Assembly (NCBI GenBank): GCA_946533395.1 | Contig: CAMNBU010000005.1 | Span: 1-64,000 of the forward strand | Origin: UBA4292 sp002395865 | Lineage (GTDB): Bacteria > Bacillota > Clostridia > Lachnospirales > Lachnospiraceae | Reading direction: 5' to 3' | DNA length: 64,000 nucleotides | Shown: piece after piece, positions 52,501-60,152 of the stretch | How the letters are laid out: each line of letters starts with the position of its first letter | Position numbering within the stretch: the stretch's first letter is position 1 | Notes under the pieces: model-generated | The model's input: the letters and a program-made list of their open reading frames with translations, nothing else | Databases searched by the model: none | What the model was told of the DNA's origin: nothing | Position numbers and translations under genes: made by a program

Positions 52501-54065
52501 GCGAGCACGTATGGGGCGATCCGGTGAAGACCGCAGGAAGCTGCAGCAAGGAGGGCGTACTCACTTACACATGCTCAGTCTGCGGCGAGACAAAGACTCA
52601 GACCCTCAGTATGGACAAGGACAATCACCTGCATCTTGGCGCGGCAGAGACCGTAACTCCCGCTACCTGCGAGACACCGGGACAGTCAAAACGCAAGTGC
52701 TCCGACTGCGGAGAGTATGTCTACGAGACCATACCCGCAAAGGACCACGACTGGGGCACACCGACCTACACATGGTCGGATGATTACAGCACCGTTACCG
52801 CAACAGTTACATGTAAGAACGACGCAAACCACAAGAAGACAGAGACTGTCACAACTGACAGGGCACTGATAGGCGCGGCATCCTGCGAGTCGGGCGGCAA
52901 GGCAAGATTTACGACCAAGCCGTTTACGACTACCGCACTGTTCACGCAGCAGACAAAGGAGGCGGATATACCCGCCACCGGACACACCTGGGGCGAGCCG
53001 AGCTACACATGGTCCGCGGATTACAGCAAGGTGACGGCTACACGCACCTGTACGGTATCGGGCTGCACCGGCAAGGAGACAGAGACTGTAAATACGACCT
53101 CTGCCGTCACCAAACCCGCCACCGCGGCATACAAGGGCGAGACGACCTACACCGCTACATTTACAAATCCCGCATTTACGGTCCAGACGAAGACAGTCGC
53201 GAATATCGACTCGACAGACCCGAACTGGAACGCTGTAAATGTGACATGGGCAGCCGATTACAGCACAGCTACCGCGACGCGAACCAGCGCAGACGGAACG
53301 CTCACGCAGACAGAGACCAAGGCATCCACATCGTCTGTCACGGCTGCGGGATGTGAGACCGACGGAAAGACAGTCTACACGGTAACATTTGCCAACACTG
53401 ATTTCGGAACAGTTACAAAGGAAGTAGCGATACCGAAGACAGGACATGTTTGGCAGTATTCGAGGACGATAACTGAGCCTCAGCCGGATATCACATGGTC
53501 AGACCCCGATACCGGTCGCTGCAACGGATGGATTGCAGGGACCGATGAATATACCTGTTCTAATGGTTGCGGCAAGACAAAGACAGAGCCTAAGAAAGTT
53601 TCTATAGGGCTTGCAGGCAACGGAAATGAAGGCTGGGTAAGTGTAAACGGTACAAATGTGACCATTGATCTGGGAGCTTTTGTAGCCGCCAATGCCGAGC
53701 ATACAGACAACCTTACCATGGAGACATTCTTCAGAGAAGACCTCAGTATGACCACCATTGACTCGCTTTTCAATCTGATGGTATCGTTATATCCTTACAG
53801 TTCTGAATACGCAGGCTGGTATACTAATTCAAATGCCTCGGTGAATGATGCGACAAGAGCTGCTCTGTATGGTTTCTACGTTATCGACGAGGGAAGCCTG
53901 GTCTATGATGATCCGACACAGGCAACACTCGATGTAACGACATACAGCGGCTCAAAAGAGCTCACTGTGAAGATGAAATTCGTACCGAACGATACAAACA
54001 CCTACGAGACTAAAAACATCACAGTCAAATTCATATTTTCGAAAACATACTGGAATGTGAATTGA
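46506..54065 (+). CDS. Giant membrane-anchored surface protein with Cys-pair repeats
   Basis: 2519 residues. One membrane helix (about 10-32) after a basic start anchors it with the rest outside; there is no LPXTG or S-layer motif. Recognisable parts are an InlB-type repeat near 80-160 and two more near 1540-1640 (patterns such as FTVRWLIEDE...YGGRISVP and GYTFVSW), a long unclassified middle, and from about 1745 to 2360 repeats of the form TCSxxGxxTYTCSVCGETKTxxIPATGHxW with paired Cys. These Cys repeats occur in other Clostridia surface proteins. The final 150 residues are Cys-free. Role unknown, probably adhesion or envelope. Preceded by the structured leader and followed by a terminator. 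Confidence 0.9.
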   Translation: MKANRKPRVPIIIAAVAIAAAAIIGLIVFLASGGKKDDKNIAQETTQGSETDPSKENDPGGNKPGEGDEDGAFTVSFAVRETASAYERENAVLPASVAVAPGTQVGQLDIPECPNMMFLAYSYDAAGIKKAQDTDRIDGNITLYPCFATMDGMGNTAGFDYVSKTDVDCDYAIDIITYGLTEDEIRSIFSVERASMGGDPMGYDLISIREKDTVEWLTSSGIREETAKAVWTCIKQKETEGAQLTQLLNALTSSEEHFDELSQTQITDIVTRFAPEEITGSDYEKAPMIDDDMQAVLEALDIDIATVTPEALMERYGLSEDDSLQRFWREDVGLTVEQVLFLEDIVYARKEIRGDKWQIVPRGGAWEGGEIYSIIASDTSRARFIFNDEPTGREVVKYNITTRLEEVENISIDPRVIHLNADEVEGVEYLGLLSLEMDENGNITADENTGSGVMTYNGSEKINAGDTVAVNRGAYDENGLTSGEVAYLLIKEVQGGGKYAYEYAKIENVLFIADNIPVKDDGSIGDGTITIAAADLDFSKADFSSFGLDEKTKLDAGDYLTFYTGSLGGADYKVTGHAVVDSVSASGESYTVTYSSITEEQLTAPELLLYTELPQMEFELTQQNEDALREQIEKNIMQSGIVEETEDFFTALLTDGSLDFDSYEHGDELRRMVINTDGEDLTLADLRLLADGGKVEVSDVHVTFLAGINLQHFSGKGLRGEAAVTFTISIAIGDAGSLEIQPAIVFEQEFLLTPSVKVVRNKNKLGFTSSLDITASFSAGTYSGLGVTVTAQTKAPKNGNADKDWSEMVGGFIDNGNADSLEARQKAAQLLIKGGDFLQKQSDKQKKKNQGQGFDSTLTNDDPNKTGKDSKQDYVSPGLGGDLPDKYSRMLSNDAKYIKLVDVDLGSFDMPIDPAGIIHVGLKINFNISMKINAMIGAGVTYENAKCYSYHFRAKIWGGGDEYSESNLSSSTNRATVTDIKESTFRADFYAFGMVGVRMGVSIDLRVGVFSTDLDSVGVVASAGAYAELYGFLYVYYEKKASQPAKSGASGSLLFEVGIYTDISVKVQIGAGKASKSWSLYSSKLPFVQLGCVEFPLDFIIKPTDSKLQVKIPDGQNTVKLDSSIFEMKLMALNSGKVVNKNMDSNAVSEDDATPFTATIITTGNKEDTNGLTLSTSRSWKQFNEKHFIVECFDLTSENGERIEGASSFQYLPGSNEIFICPLDNNKNDIWGEVVFTYRNNAFGFNTEKLQRTVKVHWTGVSCTAMVEYYLVDDSGQQLAGTGAVSGFDAIRCYVDIDEGLCNKFPGYGLLHLGYPDEDDLRDQYYTASNAYSAARRHANALSSIAATARVGDYVDVEKELAAEEAQREANRLFEVVAAVGKYYELYYENNEKAVAEGKGTTYFTMRGNNTIVRIYYKKLNRPTTWTIYDDEGEWKCSTESFPIGDGKYTNKYSDQELLQNRPILEFMPSVLEDYLGDHYSIKWYTVDCADYGWWSYALLWEASANAQQMLRDGTFYTDSRVKPVDKDTLYDGTNVAVIGVATPDRFTVRWLIEDEAFAVTQVKYGGRISVPDGEPKKDGYTFVSWISEDGEDVDGTLRMPGHDIEVYPVFAGDPHKVTWIYGKKRVETEVTTGSSIYDCVPEELLSEGFVIWRTQEAEGQGEIDPDYDMPNSDLTLYGRPGLGFSSITWMEDDDIIRRDFVEIGTKPVAPGLTAREGLDLVWMINDEVMQSNYLASREDIFAFAFWHKHEWSEETSSVAATCSAPGLHGTKCSVCGLLTEVEEIPIDPNAHKWVEYTAKEATCCEKGVIGRHCAWCDAIDESYAEAVDIDPTNHTGRQEVRDAEEPTCKAGYTGDTYCADCGELLFTGEAIPATGAHTKTHIINYKEPTCTVIGYSGDEVCDNCGICVRKGYGLPTKSHVGVVDGSEDATCVSPGKVIWKCENCDYTWTVEYSPIDPEAHDWDDGVITKEANCGQDGIMEYTCKLCGEKKQDKISGGGEHVWGDPVKTAGSCSKEGVLTYTCSVCGETKTQTLSMDKDNHLHLGAAETVTPATCETPGQSKRKCSDCGEYVYETIPAKDHDWGTPTYTWSDDYSTVTATVTCKNDANHKKTETVTTDRALIGAASCESGGKARFTTKPFTTTALFTQQTKEADIPATGHTWGEPSYTWSADYSKVTATRTCTVSGCTGKETETVNTTSAVTKPATAAYKGETTYTATFTNPAFTVQTKTVANIDSTDPNWNAVNVTWAADYSTATATRTSADGTLTQTETKASTSSVTAAGCETDGKTVYTVTFANTDFGTVTKEVAIPKTGHVWQYSRTITEPQPDITWSDPDTGRCNGWIAGTDEYTCSNGCGKTKTEPKKVSIGLAGNGNEGWVSVNGTNVTIDLGAFVAANAEHTDNLTMETFFREDLSMTTIDSLFNLMVSLYPYSSEYAGWYTNSNASVNDATRAALYGFYVIDEGSLVYDDPTQATLDVTTYSGSKELTVKMKFVPNDTNTYETKNITVKFIFSKTYWNVN

Positions 54066-54108
54066 TAAAGGCACAATAGCCGATCATTGAAAACGGCTTA
54101 AAACACTT

Positions 54109-54134
54109 AAGGCCCGGGCATGCGCCCGGGCCTT
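54109..54134 (+). terminator. Terminator between the giant gene and the GNAT gene
   Basis: 11-bp stem AAGGCCCGGGC/GCCCGGGCCTT with an ATGC loop, between convergent genes. T-tracts are weak, so efficiency is uncertain. Confidence 0.75.
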
Positions 54135-54144
54135 CTCATACTCT

Positions 54145-54891
54145 CTATACAGTTTTTATAAATCTTCTGGCTCCCGGCCTGTCCTCTGTCTCGCTAAAGC
54201 CAAGCCTCCCTGCAAGCCCCGCCGATGCTTCATTATCCGCGTCGCACCTTATGATAAAGTGGCTTGCGCCAAGCTCCTCCTTCGCGTATTCAAGCAGCGC
54301 CCTGCACGATGCGGCTCCGAGCCCCCGCCTTCTGTGGCTGCTCATCACACAGTAGCCCAGACCTACGCCGTCCTCCTGCGGGGTGAGGCTTAAATACCCG
54401 ATCATTTCCCGCGTGTCTTTTTTGAATATGCCCCAGGTTCCCATATCGAAGACAGCGAAGCTCTCTCTCATGGAATCCGCAAATATCCGTCTTGAGGTCT
54501 CGAATTTCTCCCCGTCTGCCGAAAGTGCCTTCCGCGCGCTCTCCCTCGCGTACCCCGCCGGCCGCCCCTCGAAGAGACCGTCGCCGCCGTCGGCGGTGAT
54601 GCGCAGCCAGTCCTCATAGTCCTCTCCCGTAAGTTCCCTAAGATACCACTGCTCTCCCGCGGCCTCGTACTCACACGCCACATGTCCCATGCCGCAGAAC
54701 CTGTCCCACACCTTCTGAAGATAATCGTCATTTAACTGCCCGAAATCCTCCGGGCAGCCCACATAGGCCGCCGCCCCCGGAAGCATCAGGCTCGTTATAA
54801 CGCACGAGCCGGAGGAAAGCTCACGCGAAAACACCTCCGGCTCATCTGTAAATACTATCTCACCTGCGGGAAGCTTTTCCCTGCGGATCAT
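54145..54891 (-). CDS. GNAT family acetyltransferase
   Basis: 248 residues: an unassigned N-terminal half of about 100 residues and a C-terminal GNAT (RimJ/RimL-like) domain with the acetyl-CoA motif SSHRRRGLGAASC near 185 and the tail LGFSETED. It should acetylate an amine; the substrate is unknown. Its start overlaps the cyclophilin stop by 4 nt (ATGA). It is the last gene of a long minus-strand run. Confidence 0.85.
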   Translation of the reverse strand: MIRREKLPAGEIVFTDEPEVFSRELSSGSCVITSLMLPGAAAYVGCPEDFGQLNDDYLQKVWDRFCGMGHVACEYEAAGEQWYLRELTGEDYEDWLRITADGGDGLFEGRPAGYARESARKALSADGEKFETSRRIFADSMRESFAVFDMGTWGIFKKDTREMIGYLSLTPQEDGVGLGYCVMSSHRRRGLGAASCRALLEYAKEELGASHFIIRCDADNEASAGLAGRLGFSETEDRPGARRFIKTV

Positions 54892-55406
54892 ACCTTCTCA
54901 GGCTCGGGGTAGTCCACGCCGAAGGTCTCGACCGTGACTGTCTCCATCACCTGATCCGTAAGCGGTCTGTCATCTCTGTTCGTGGGAGTGGTCGCAATGG
55001 CATTGACGACCTCCTGGCCCTCGATCAGCCTGCCGAAAGCGGCATACTGGCCATCGAGATAGGGATAATCCACATGCATGATGAAGAACTGACTTCCGGC
55101 CGAGTTCGGATTCATTGCACGCGCCATGGAGATGACGCCCGCGGTATGTCTGAGATCGTTTGTGAAGCCGTTGCCCGAGAACTCACCCTTTATAGAGTAG
55201 CCCGGTCCGCCGGTTCCGATACCGTCAGGGTCGCCGCCCTGGATCATAAAGCCGTTTATGCAGCGGTGAAAGATCAGGCCGTCATAAAAGCCCTTTTTCA
55301 CAAGGCTGATAAAGTTGTTCACGGTGTTCGGCGCCTTCTCGGGATAAAGCTCGAGCTTCATCACGCCGCCGTTCTTCATTTTGATGGTTACGATGGGGTT
55401 TGACAT
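54888..55406 (-). CDS. Peptidyl-prolyl cis-trans isomerase (cyclophilin)
   Basis: 172 residues, single cyclophilin domain without signal peptide, so cytoplasmic. Active-site segments FHRCINGFMIQGGDP, AMNPNSAGSQFFI and the Trp position occupied by FGRLIEG are clear. It speeds folding of proline peptide bonds. AAGGAAAAACT precedes the ATG. It follows glutamine synthetase by 33 nt and may be co-transcribed with it. Confidence 0.93.
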   Translation of the reverse strand: MSNPIVTIKMKNGGVMKLELYPEKAPNTVNNFISLVKKGFYDGLIFHRCINGFMIQGGDPDGIGTGGPGYSIKGEFSGNGFTNDLRHTAGVISMARAMNPNSAGSQFFIMHVDYPYLDGQYAAFGRLIEGQEVVNAIATTPTNRDDRPLTDQVMETVTVETFGVDYPEPEKV

Positions 55407-55439
55407 AGTTTTTCCTTTCTGCTTTACTATTATGCATCT

Positions 55440-57548
55440 TTATACTTCAAAGAGTAACTGTCCGTACGTGGGCACCGGCCAATAGGTCTTGTCCACGATC
55501 ATCTCCAGACTGTCGATTGGGTCTCGCAACGCCTTCATGGCGGGGATCACATCGTCCCTGTAGGCCTTCGCGCGAAGCGCGGCATCCTCTATGGTGCGGC
55601 TCGATACGGTCACTTCCTCGAGCTTCTCTACCGCTCTGCCGGCTTCATTGACCAGATCGTTTATCTTTATAAGGAGCTCGGTCTGTATGGTCGTATTCGC
55701 GCTGGAGCACGCCGCCTTCACATCGTTGATGGAGCGCGCAAGCCTTCCCGCGTAGCGGATGACGGCGGGTATGAGCATCTTCGAAGCCATATCCACCATG
55801 GTGTTGGCCTCGATATTCACCGTCTTCGCGTAGCTCTCGTATGCTATCTCGGAGCGCGATAGAAGCTCGGGCTCCGTAAATATCTTAAACTTCTCGAAGA
55901 GCTTCACGGTGCTCTCGGTCGTGAGCGCCGGAACTGCGTCCACCATGGTGGGACGGTTCGGAAGTCCGCGCCTTGCGGCCTCCTCGCGCCACTCCTTCGA
56001 GTAACCGTCTCCGTTGAATATGACCCTGCCATGCTCACGGAAGAGCTTCGCTATGTACTCATTGGCTGCCGCGGTTATATCCTCTGAACCCTCGAGAGCG
56101 TCCGCCGCCCTGCAGAAAGCCTCAGCCACGATGGCATTCAGTACCACGTTCGCCTCGGAGATGGAGTCGTTTGAACCCACAGCGCGGAACTCGAACTTAT
56201 TGCCCGTAAATGCGAACGGAGAGGTGCGGTTCCTGTCAGTCGCGTCCTTCACGAAGTCCGGAAGAGTCGATACTCCCGAGCGGAACACATCCCCTGTGAT
56301 CGATGTGGTCGCACTTCCGCTCCTTATGTACTGCTCAACGATATCCTCCAGCTGATCGCCGAGGAATACGCTTATGATCGCGGGCGGCGCCTCATCGGCT
56401 CCGAGCCTTAAGTCATTGCCCGCATCGGCCGCAGACTCGCGAAGAAGATCCGCGTGCTTGTCCACCGCCTCGATAATGCAGGCGAGCACCAGCATGAAGC
56501 AGGTGTTCTTGTGAGGGTGCCTGCCGGGGTTTAACAGATTGATGCCGTCGTCACTGACCAGGGACCAGTTGTTGTGTTTTCCGCTTCCGTTCACTCCCGC
56601 AAAGGGCTTCTCGTGCAGCAGGCAGCGCAGATTGTGGCGCTTCGCCATGCGCTTTAAGGTCTCCATGATCAGCTGGTTGTGATCCGCTGCCACGTTCGCA
56701 ACGGCGTAGATGGGTGCGAGCTCGTGCTGCGCGGGAGCCACCTCGTTGTGCTCCGTCTTGGACGATACGCCCATCCTCCACAGGTCCTCGTCGACATCCT
56801 TCATGAATGCGCCTATACGCTCGCGGATCTTGCCGAAGTAGTGGTCGTCCATCTCCTGGCCCTTCGGGGGCTTTGCTCCGAACAGGGTCCTGCCCGTAAA
56901 TATCAGGTCGGGTCTCTGGAGATACTTCGCCCTGTCGATGAGGAAATACTCCTGCTCCGCGCCTACCGAGGGCATCACCCGCTTCGAGGTGGTGTTGCCG
57001 AAGAGGCGCAGTATCCTCAGAGCCTGCTCATTTATCGCCTCCATGGAGCGAAGAAGGGGTGTCTTCTTATCGAGGGCCTCGCCCGTGTAGGAACAGAAGG
57101 CCGTGGGGATACAGAGTATGGGGCCCGCGGAGCTCGGCTTTATGAAGGCCGGCGAGGTGCAGTCCCACGCGGTATATCCTCTGGCCTCAAATGTTGCCCT
57201 GAGTCCTCCCGAGGGGAATGACGAGCCGTCCGTCTCACCCTTTATGAGCTCCTTGCCGGAGAATTCCATGATGATCTTTCCCTCGGCGTCGGGTGCGCTT
57301 ATAAACGAATCGTGCTTCTCGGCTGTCGTCCCTGTGAGGGGCTGGAACCAGTGAGTGTAGTGGGTCGCGCCCTTCTCCACCGCCCAGTTCTTCATCGCCT
57401 CCGCTATCTCCGCGGCGGCGTCCTTCGTCAGCTCCACGCCCTCGTCTATTGTCCTGTGAAGAGCCTCATAGGCGGATGCGGAGAGCCTCTCCTTCATCTG
57501 AGCCTCCGAAAACACATTTATTCCAAAATAATCTGCTACGCTTGGCAT
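55440..57548 (-). CDS. glnN: Glutamine synthetase type III
   Basis: 702 residues, the length and layout of GSIII. The GSIII-specific start VADYFGINVFSEAQMKERL, FPSGGLRATFEARGYTAWDCTSPAF near 117, the active-site region EVAPAQHELAPIYAVANVAADHNQ near 270 and the ATP-site HNNWSL are present. It makes glutamine from glutamate, ammonia and ATP. GGAG lies 5 nt before the ATG. It follows the HIT gene by 16 nt. No PII or glnR-type gene is nearby. Confidence 0.96.
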   Translation of the reverse strand: MPSVADYFGINVFSEAQMKERLSASAYEALHRTIDEGVELTKDAAAEIAEAMKNWAVEKGATHYTHWFQPLTGTTAEKHDSFISAPDAEGKIIMEFSGKELIKGETDGSSFPSGGLRATFEARGYTAWDCTSPAFIKPSSAGPILCIPTAFCSYTGEALDKKTPLLRSMEAINEQALRILRLFGNTTSKRVMPSVGAEQEYFLIDRAKYLQRPDLIFTGRTLFGAKPPKGQEMDDHYFGKIRERIGAFMKDVDEDLWRMGVSSKTEHNEVAPAQHELAPIYAVANVAADHNQLIMETLKRMAKRHNLRCLLHEKPFAGVNGSGKHNNWSLVSDDGINLLNPGRHPHKNTCFMLVLACIIEAVDKHADLLRESAADAGNDLRLGADEAPPAIISVFLGDQLEDIVEQYIRSGSATTSITGDVFRSGVSTLPDFVKDATDRNRTSPFAFTGNKFEFRAVGSNDSISEANVVLNAIVAEAFCRAADALEGSEDITAAANEYIAKLFREHGRVIFNGDGYSKEWREEAARRGLPNRPTMVDAVPALTTESTVKLFEKFKIFTEPELLSRSEIAYESYAKTVNIEANTMVDMASKMLIPAVIRYAGRLARSINDVKAACSSANTTIQTELLIKINDLVNEAGRAVEKLEEVTVSSRTIEDAALRAKAYRDDVIPAMKALRDPIDSLEMIVDKTYWPVPTYGQLLFEV

Positions 57549-57564
57549 AATATCTCCAGTCTTC

Positions 57565-57978
57565 CTACAGCTTTTCTCTGAGCTTTGCCGCGATGGCCTC
57601 GGCCTCGCCGTCCTTATAGCTCTTCTGGATCCAGTTGGCCACCATGGGAGCCTCTCCCTTATACCTCGGTATGATGTGCGTGTGGAAATGCATCACACTC
57701 TGGCCGGCAGCCTCACCCGTGTTGATGACTGTGTTGAAGCCGTCCGCACCGAGCGCCTCCATCTGAGCCTTTCCTATGCGCGCCGCAAGGGGCAGCACCT
57801 TTGCCGCCGTCTCCTGAGGCAGCTCGGTGATATCTCCCGCGTGCTTCTTCGGTATGATAAGAACATGTCCCGGGTTCGCGGGTGCGATATCAAATACCGC
57901 CTTGAAATCATCGTCCTCGTAAACAGTGGTCGAGGGGATCTGACCGTTTGCGATCATGCAGAATATACAGTTATCCAT
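57565..57978 (-). CDS. HIT family hydrolase
   Basis: 137 residues with the histidine triad HFHTHIIPR near residue 98 and the N-terminal CIFCMIANGQIPS with a CxxC that can bind zinc. Members cleave nucleoside phosphoramidates or dinucleotide polyphosphates. It overlaps the rhomboid gene by 8 nt and precedes glutamine synthetase. A cytoplasmic housekeeping protein. Confidence 0.94.
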   Translation of the reverse strand: MDNCIFCMIANGQIPSTTVYEDDDFKAVFDIAPANPGHVLIIPKKHAGDITELPQETAAKVLPLAARIGKAQMEALGADGFNTVINTGEAAGQSVMHFHTHIIPRYKGEAPMVANWIQKSYKDGEAEAIAAKLREKL

Positions 57979-59014
57979 TTAAAGCCTCCCTGTGTTTTTT
58001 GTTGGATCTGGTCAAAAATGTAAATAATATACCGAACAGAAAGCCGCAGACCAGTCCTCCGATATGCGCGGCATTGTCCACGTTCTGCGACCCGAAGCCC
58101 TGAAACGCGATAAGCCCCACAAATATCAGCCATCTGAGGATCGAGAAGTTCCTGTTGCCCTTTCTGTACTTTATCATCAGCCACGCGAGGCCTCCGGCCA
58201 CACCGCAGATAGCTCCGCTCGCGCCCGCGCTCACGGCTAAGAGGTCTCCCCTGTAGAAATACCAGATCGTACTCACGGCGCTGCTCGAGAGCGCGCAGAG
58301 CACATAAAAGGCTGCGTACGCGACACTTCCGAACGCCTTCTCCACCGGTCTTCCGAGATACAAAAGAGCGACCATATTGTAGAGCAGATGCGCAACTCCG
58401 AAATGCAAAAAGGCGCACGTAAAGAGCCGCCAGTACTCCTTCAGATAGACCACTGCCGCAGAATTCTTAGCGCCGAAGCTGTATAAAAACCACGCGTCCT
58501 TTGTATTTCCCATGCACTCCGCCACGATGAACAGCAGGATGTTGATGATGATAAGCGCGGTGTTCACCGGTGTGAAGAGCTCCTTCGCCTGCGAGAGCAT
58601 GATGGATATCGCGCTGGTGCTTAAGAATTCATCGATCACCGGCTTCAGATCGTAGTAATCCGGCCTCATATCGTCGAATATCATCAGGCGTCTGGCGCTT
58701 CGCTGGATCATCCAATAACTGCACCTTGCTCCCTCGCACTTTTTCCTGGTCCTGGTGGGTTCCTCCGTTACGATAACGGCATGCCCCTCAACGACCGCAG
58801 AGTATTTGGGATACTTGTCCGCAAGGATGTGAGCCACGGTATAGAGCACATCGTCCAGCATGCCCGGCTTTAAAAAATCCTCCGTGTCGTCTATCAGACA
58901 CGCAAAATAGAGGCCCTGTGCCGTGACCTTAAAGCTCACCCCCAGTTCCTTCTCCCTGACTGCCAGCGCCAGATAACCCTTCGTGCTAAGAAATTGTGAC
59001 AGCTTGGTTATCAT
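57971..59014 (-). CDS. Rhomboid family intramembrane serine protease
   Basis: 347 residues: an N-terminal soluble domain of about 140 residues, then six membrane helices. The active-site Ser is in SAGASGAICG near 250 and the His in DNAAHIGGL near 320; HFGVAHLLYNM supplies the oxyanion Asn. It cleaves membrane helices of other proteins. It lies between the pilus genes and the HIT gene. Substrates could be the TadE-type proteins, but that is speculation. Confidence 0.93.
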   Translation of the reverse strand: MITKLSQFLSTKGYLALAVREKELGVSFKVTAQGLYFACLIDDTEDFLKPGMLDDVLYTVAHILADKYPKYSAVVEGHAVIVTEEPTRTRKKCEGARCSYWMIQRSARRLMIFDDMRPDYYDLKPVIDEFLSTSAISIMLSQAKELFTPVNTALIIINILLFIVAECMGNTKDAWFLYSFGAKNSAAVVYLKEYWRLFTCAFLHFGVAHLLYNMVALLYLGRPVEKAFGSVAYAAFYVLCALSSSAVSTIWYFYRGDLLAVSAGASGAICGVAGGLAWLMIKYRKGNRNFSILRWLIFVGLIAFQGFGSQNVDNAAHIGGLVCGFLFGILFTFLTRSNKKHREALNG

Positions 59015-59087
59015 TTCATACTCCGCGTTACTTTGCTGACTGGTATTTTATATCTTCTGTGCCGTAAAATCAAGCACTTTATTGCCG

Positions 59088-60152
59088 TCAGTACACCTTG
59101 AGCATGTACCTCCTGTCGGCAAATGCCACAACTCCCCCGTCGGGAAGCTCTCTTCTCTGTCTTCCGTTTATCCGAACGCCCTCCACGAAGGTGCCGTTCC
59201 TTGAGTTCATGTCCTGCACATAGAGCCTTCCTCCCTCGGTGATCAGCTTTGCGTGAAGACGGCTCACGGATTCTGCCTGTATCACCACGTCCACCATATC
59301 CTGCTGCTTACCGACCAGAAAGGGGCTTGCGGATACTATGAAATCCTCCCCGCCGTTCTCATCCATGGATGAAAGGACGAACCTCGGCTCCGGCGCCGCG
59401 CCCCTTAACTCCTCCGTGGTGAAGCGTTTTCCCTCCGGCTGCGGCACCATGTCTATCAGCATACGCGGACTGCCCTCTATGAGCTTTTCTTTAAGCGCAG
59501 CCCTGCTCCTGCTCTTAAACAGTCCGAAAAGCCCCCTTTTTGTGTTCTCCTTCTTCTGCGCAGGCACTTCTTCGTAGCCCGCATCGTCCTCCGGGACCGC
59601 TCCCTCAGAATATGCTGTATGTCCGGATACATACTCGGCCATCTTCTCTATACCCGCATCCGGTCCTGCCATGGAAAACAGGGTGTATGCCATCTCATTT
59701 ACTTCCCTGTTCCGGTAATCGATATGGTCCAGTACGAACTTAAGCAGTCCCTTAAGGTTCTCCTCAAAGCTCTCCCTCTTTCCGGGGTTGTATACAAATG
59801 CCTTCGTCTCCACGCCTGGCTCCGTAAATATATATTCGGGTATCAGTACCAACCCGTCGCGACCCAGCAGATGGTCGTCCAGAAGAAGCGCACACTCGGC
59901 TATGCTCTTTATGAGGGTCTTCACATCCCCCTCATCCATCCTTCTTTTCTCGAAATAATCCGATATGTCGGTCCAGCCGCTTATATCGTAATCAATTATC
60001 TGTTCGTCATCGCGCAGTCTTAAAGACGCCGGAAGCAGCATACCGGGCGCATTGTTTTTGAGCATCATGACCTCATGCGCGACACACTCATCACAGGCCA
60101 GCCTCATGCTTAAGCAGTTCCTGCCGCCTCTTCTTATATATTCAATCTCCAT
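59088..60152 (-). CDS. DUF6382 and FHA domain protein
   Basis: 354 residues from MEIEYIRRG at 60152 (the open frame begins four codons earlier with TTG). The N-terminal DUF6382 region (first 190 residues) is followed by a basic linker and a C-terminal FHA domain: FLVGKQQDMVDVVI, SVSRLHAKL and MNSRNGTFVEGVRI. FHA domains bind phosphothreonine. This pair of domains recurs in tad clusters of Clostridia, with unknown role. It overlaps the pseudopilin gene by 11 nt. Confidence 0.9.
   Translation of the reverse strand: MEIEYIRRGGRNCLSMRLACDECVAHEVMMLKNNAPGMLLPASLRLRDDEQIIDYDISGWTDISDYFEKRRMDEGDVKTLIKSIAECALLLDDHLLGRDGLVLIPEYIFTEPGVETKAFVYNPGKRESFEENLKGLLKFVLDHIDYRNREVNEMAYTLFSMAGPDAGIEKMAEYVSGHTAYSEGAVPEDDAGYEEVPAQKKENTKRGLFGLFKSRSRAALKEKLIEGSPRMLIDMVPQPEGKRFTTEELRGAAPEPRFVLSSMDENGGEDFIVSASPFLVGKQQDMVDVVIQAESVSRLHAKLITEGGRLYVQDMNSRNGTFVEGVRINGRQRRELPDGGVVAFADRRYMLKVY

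Noticed and set aside
51408..52508. 366-codon minus-strand open frame inside the giant gene
   Set aside because: Antisense of the Cys-repeat region; Cys/Val-rich without family resemblance.
46506..54065. LPXTG or S-layer anchor in the giant protein
   Set aside because: The C-terminus ends without a sorting motif, hydrophobic helix or SLH repeats.
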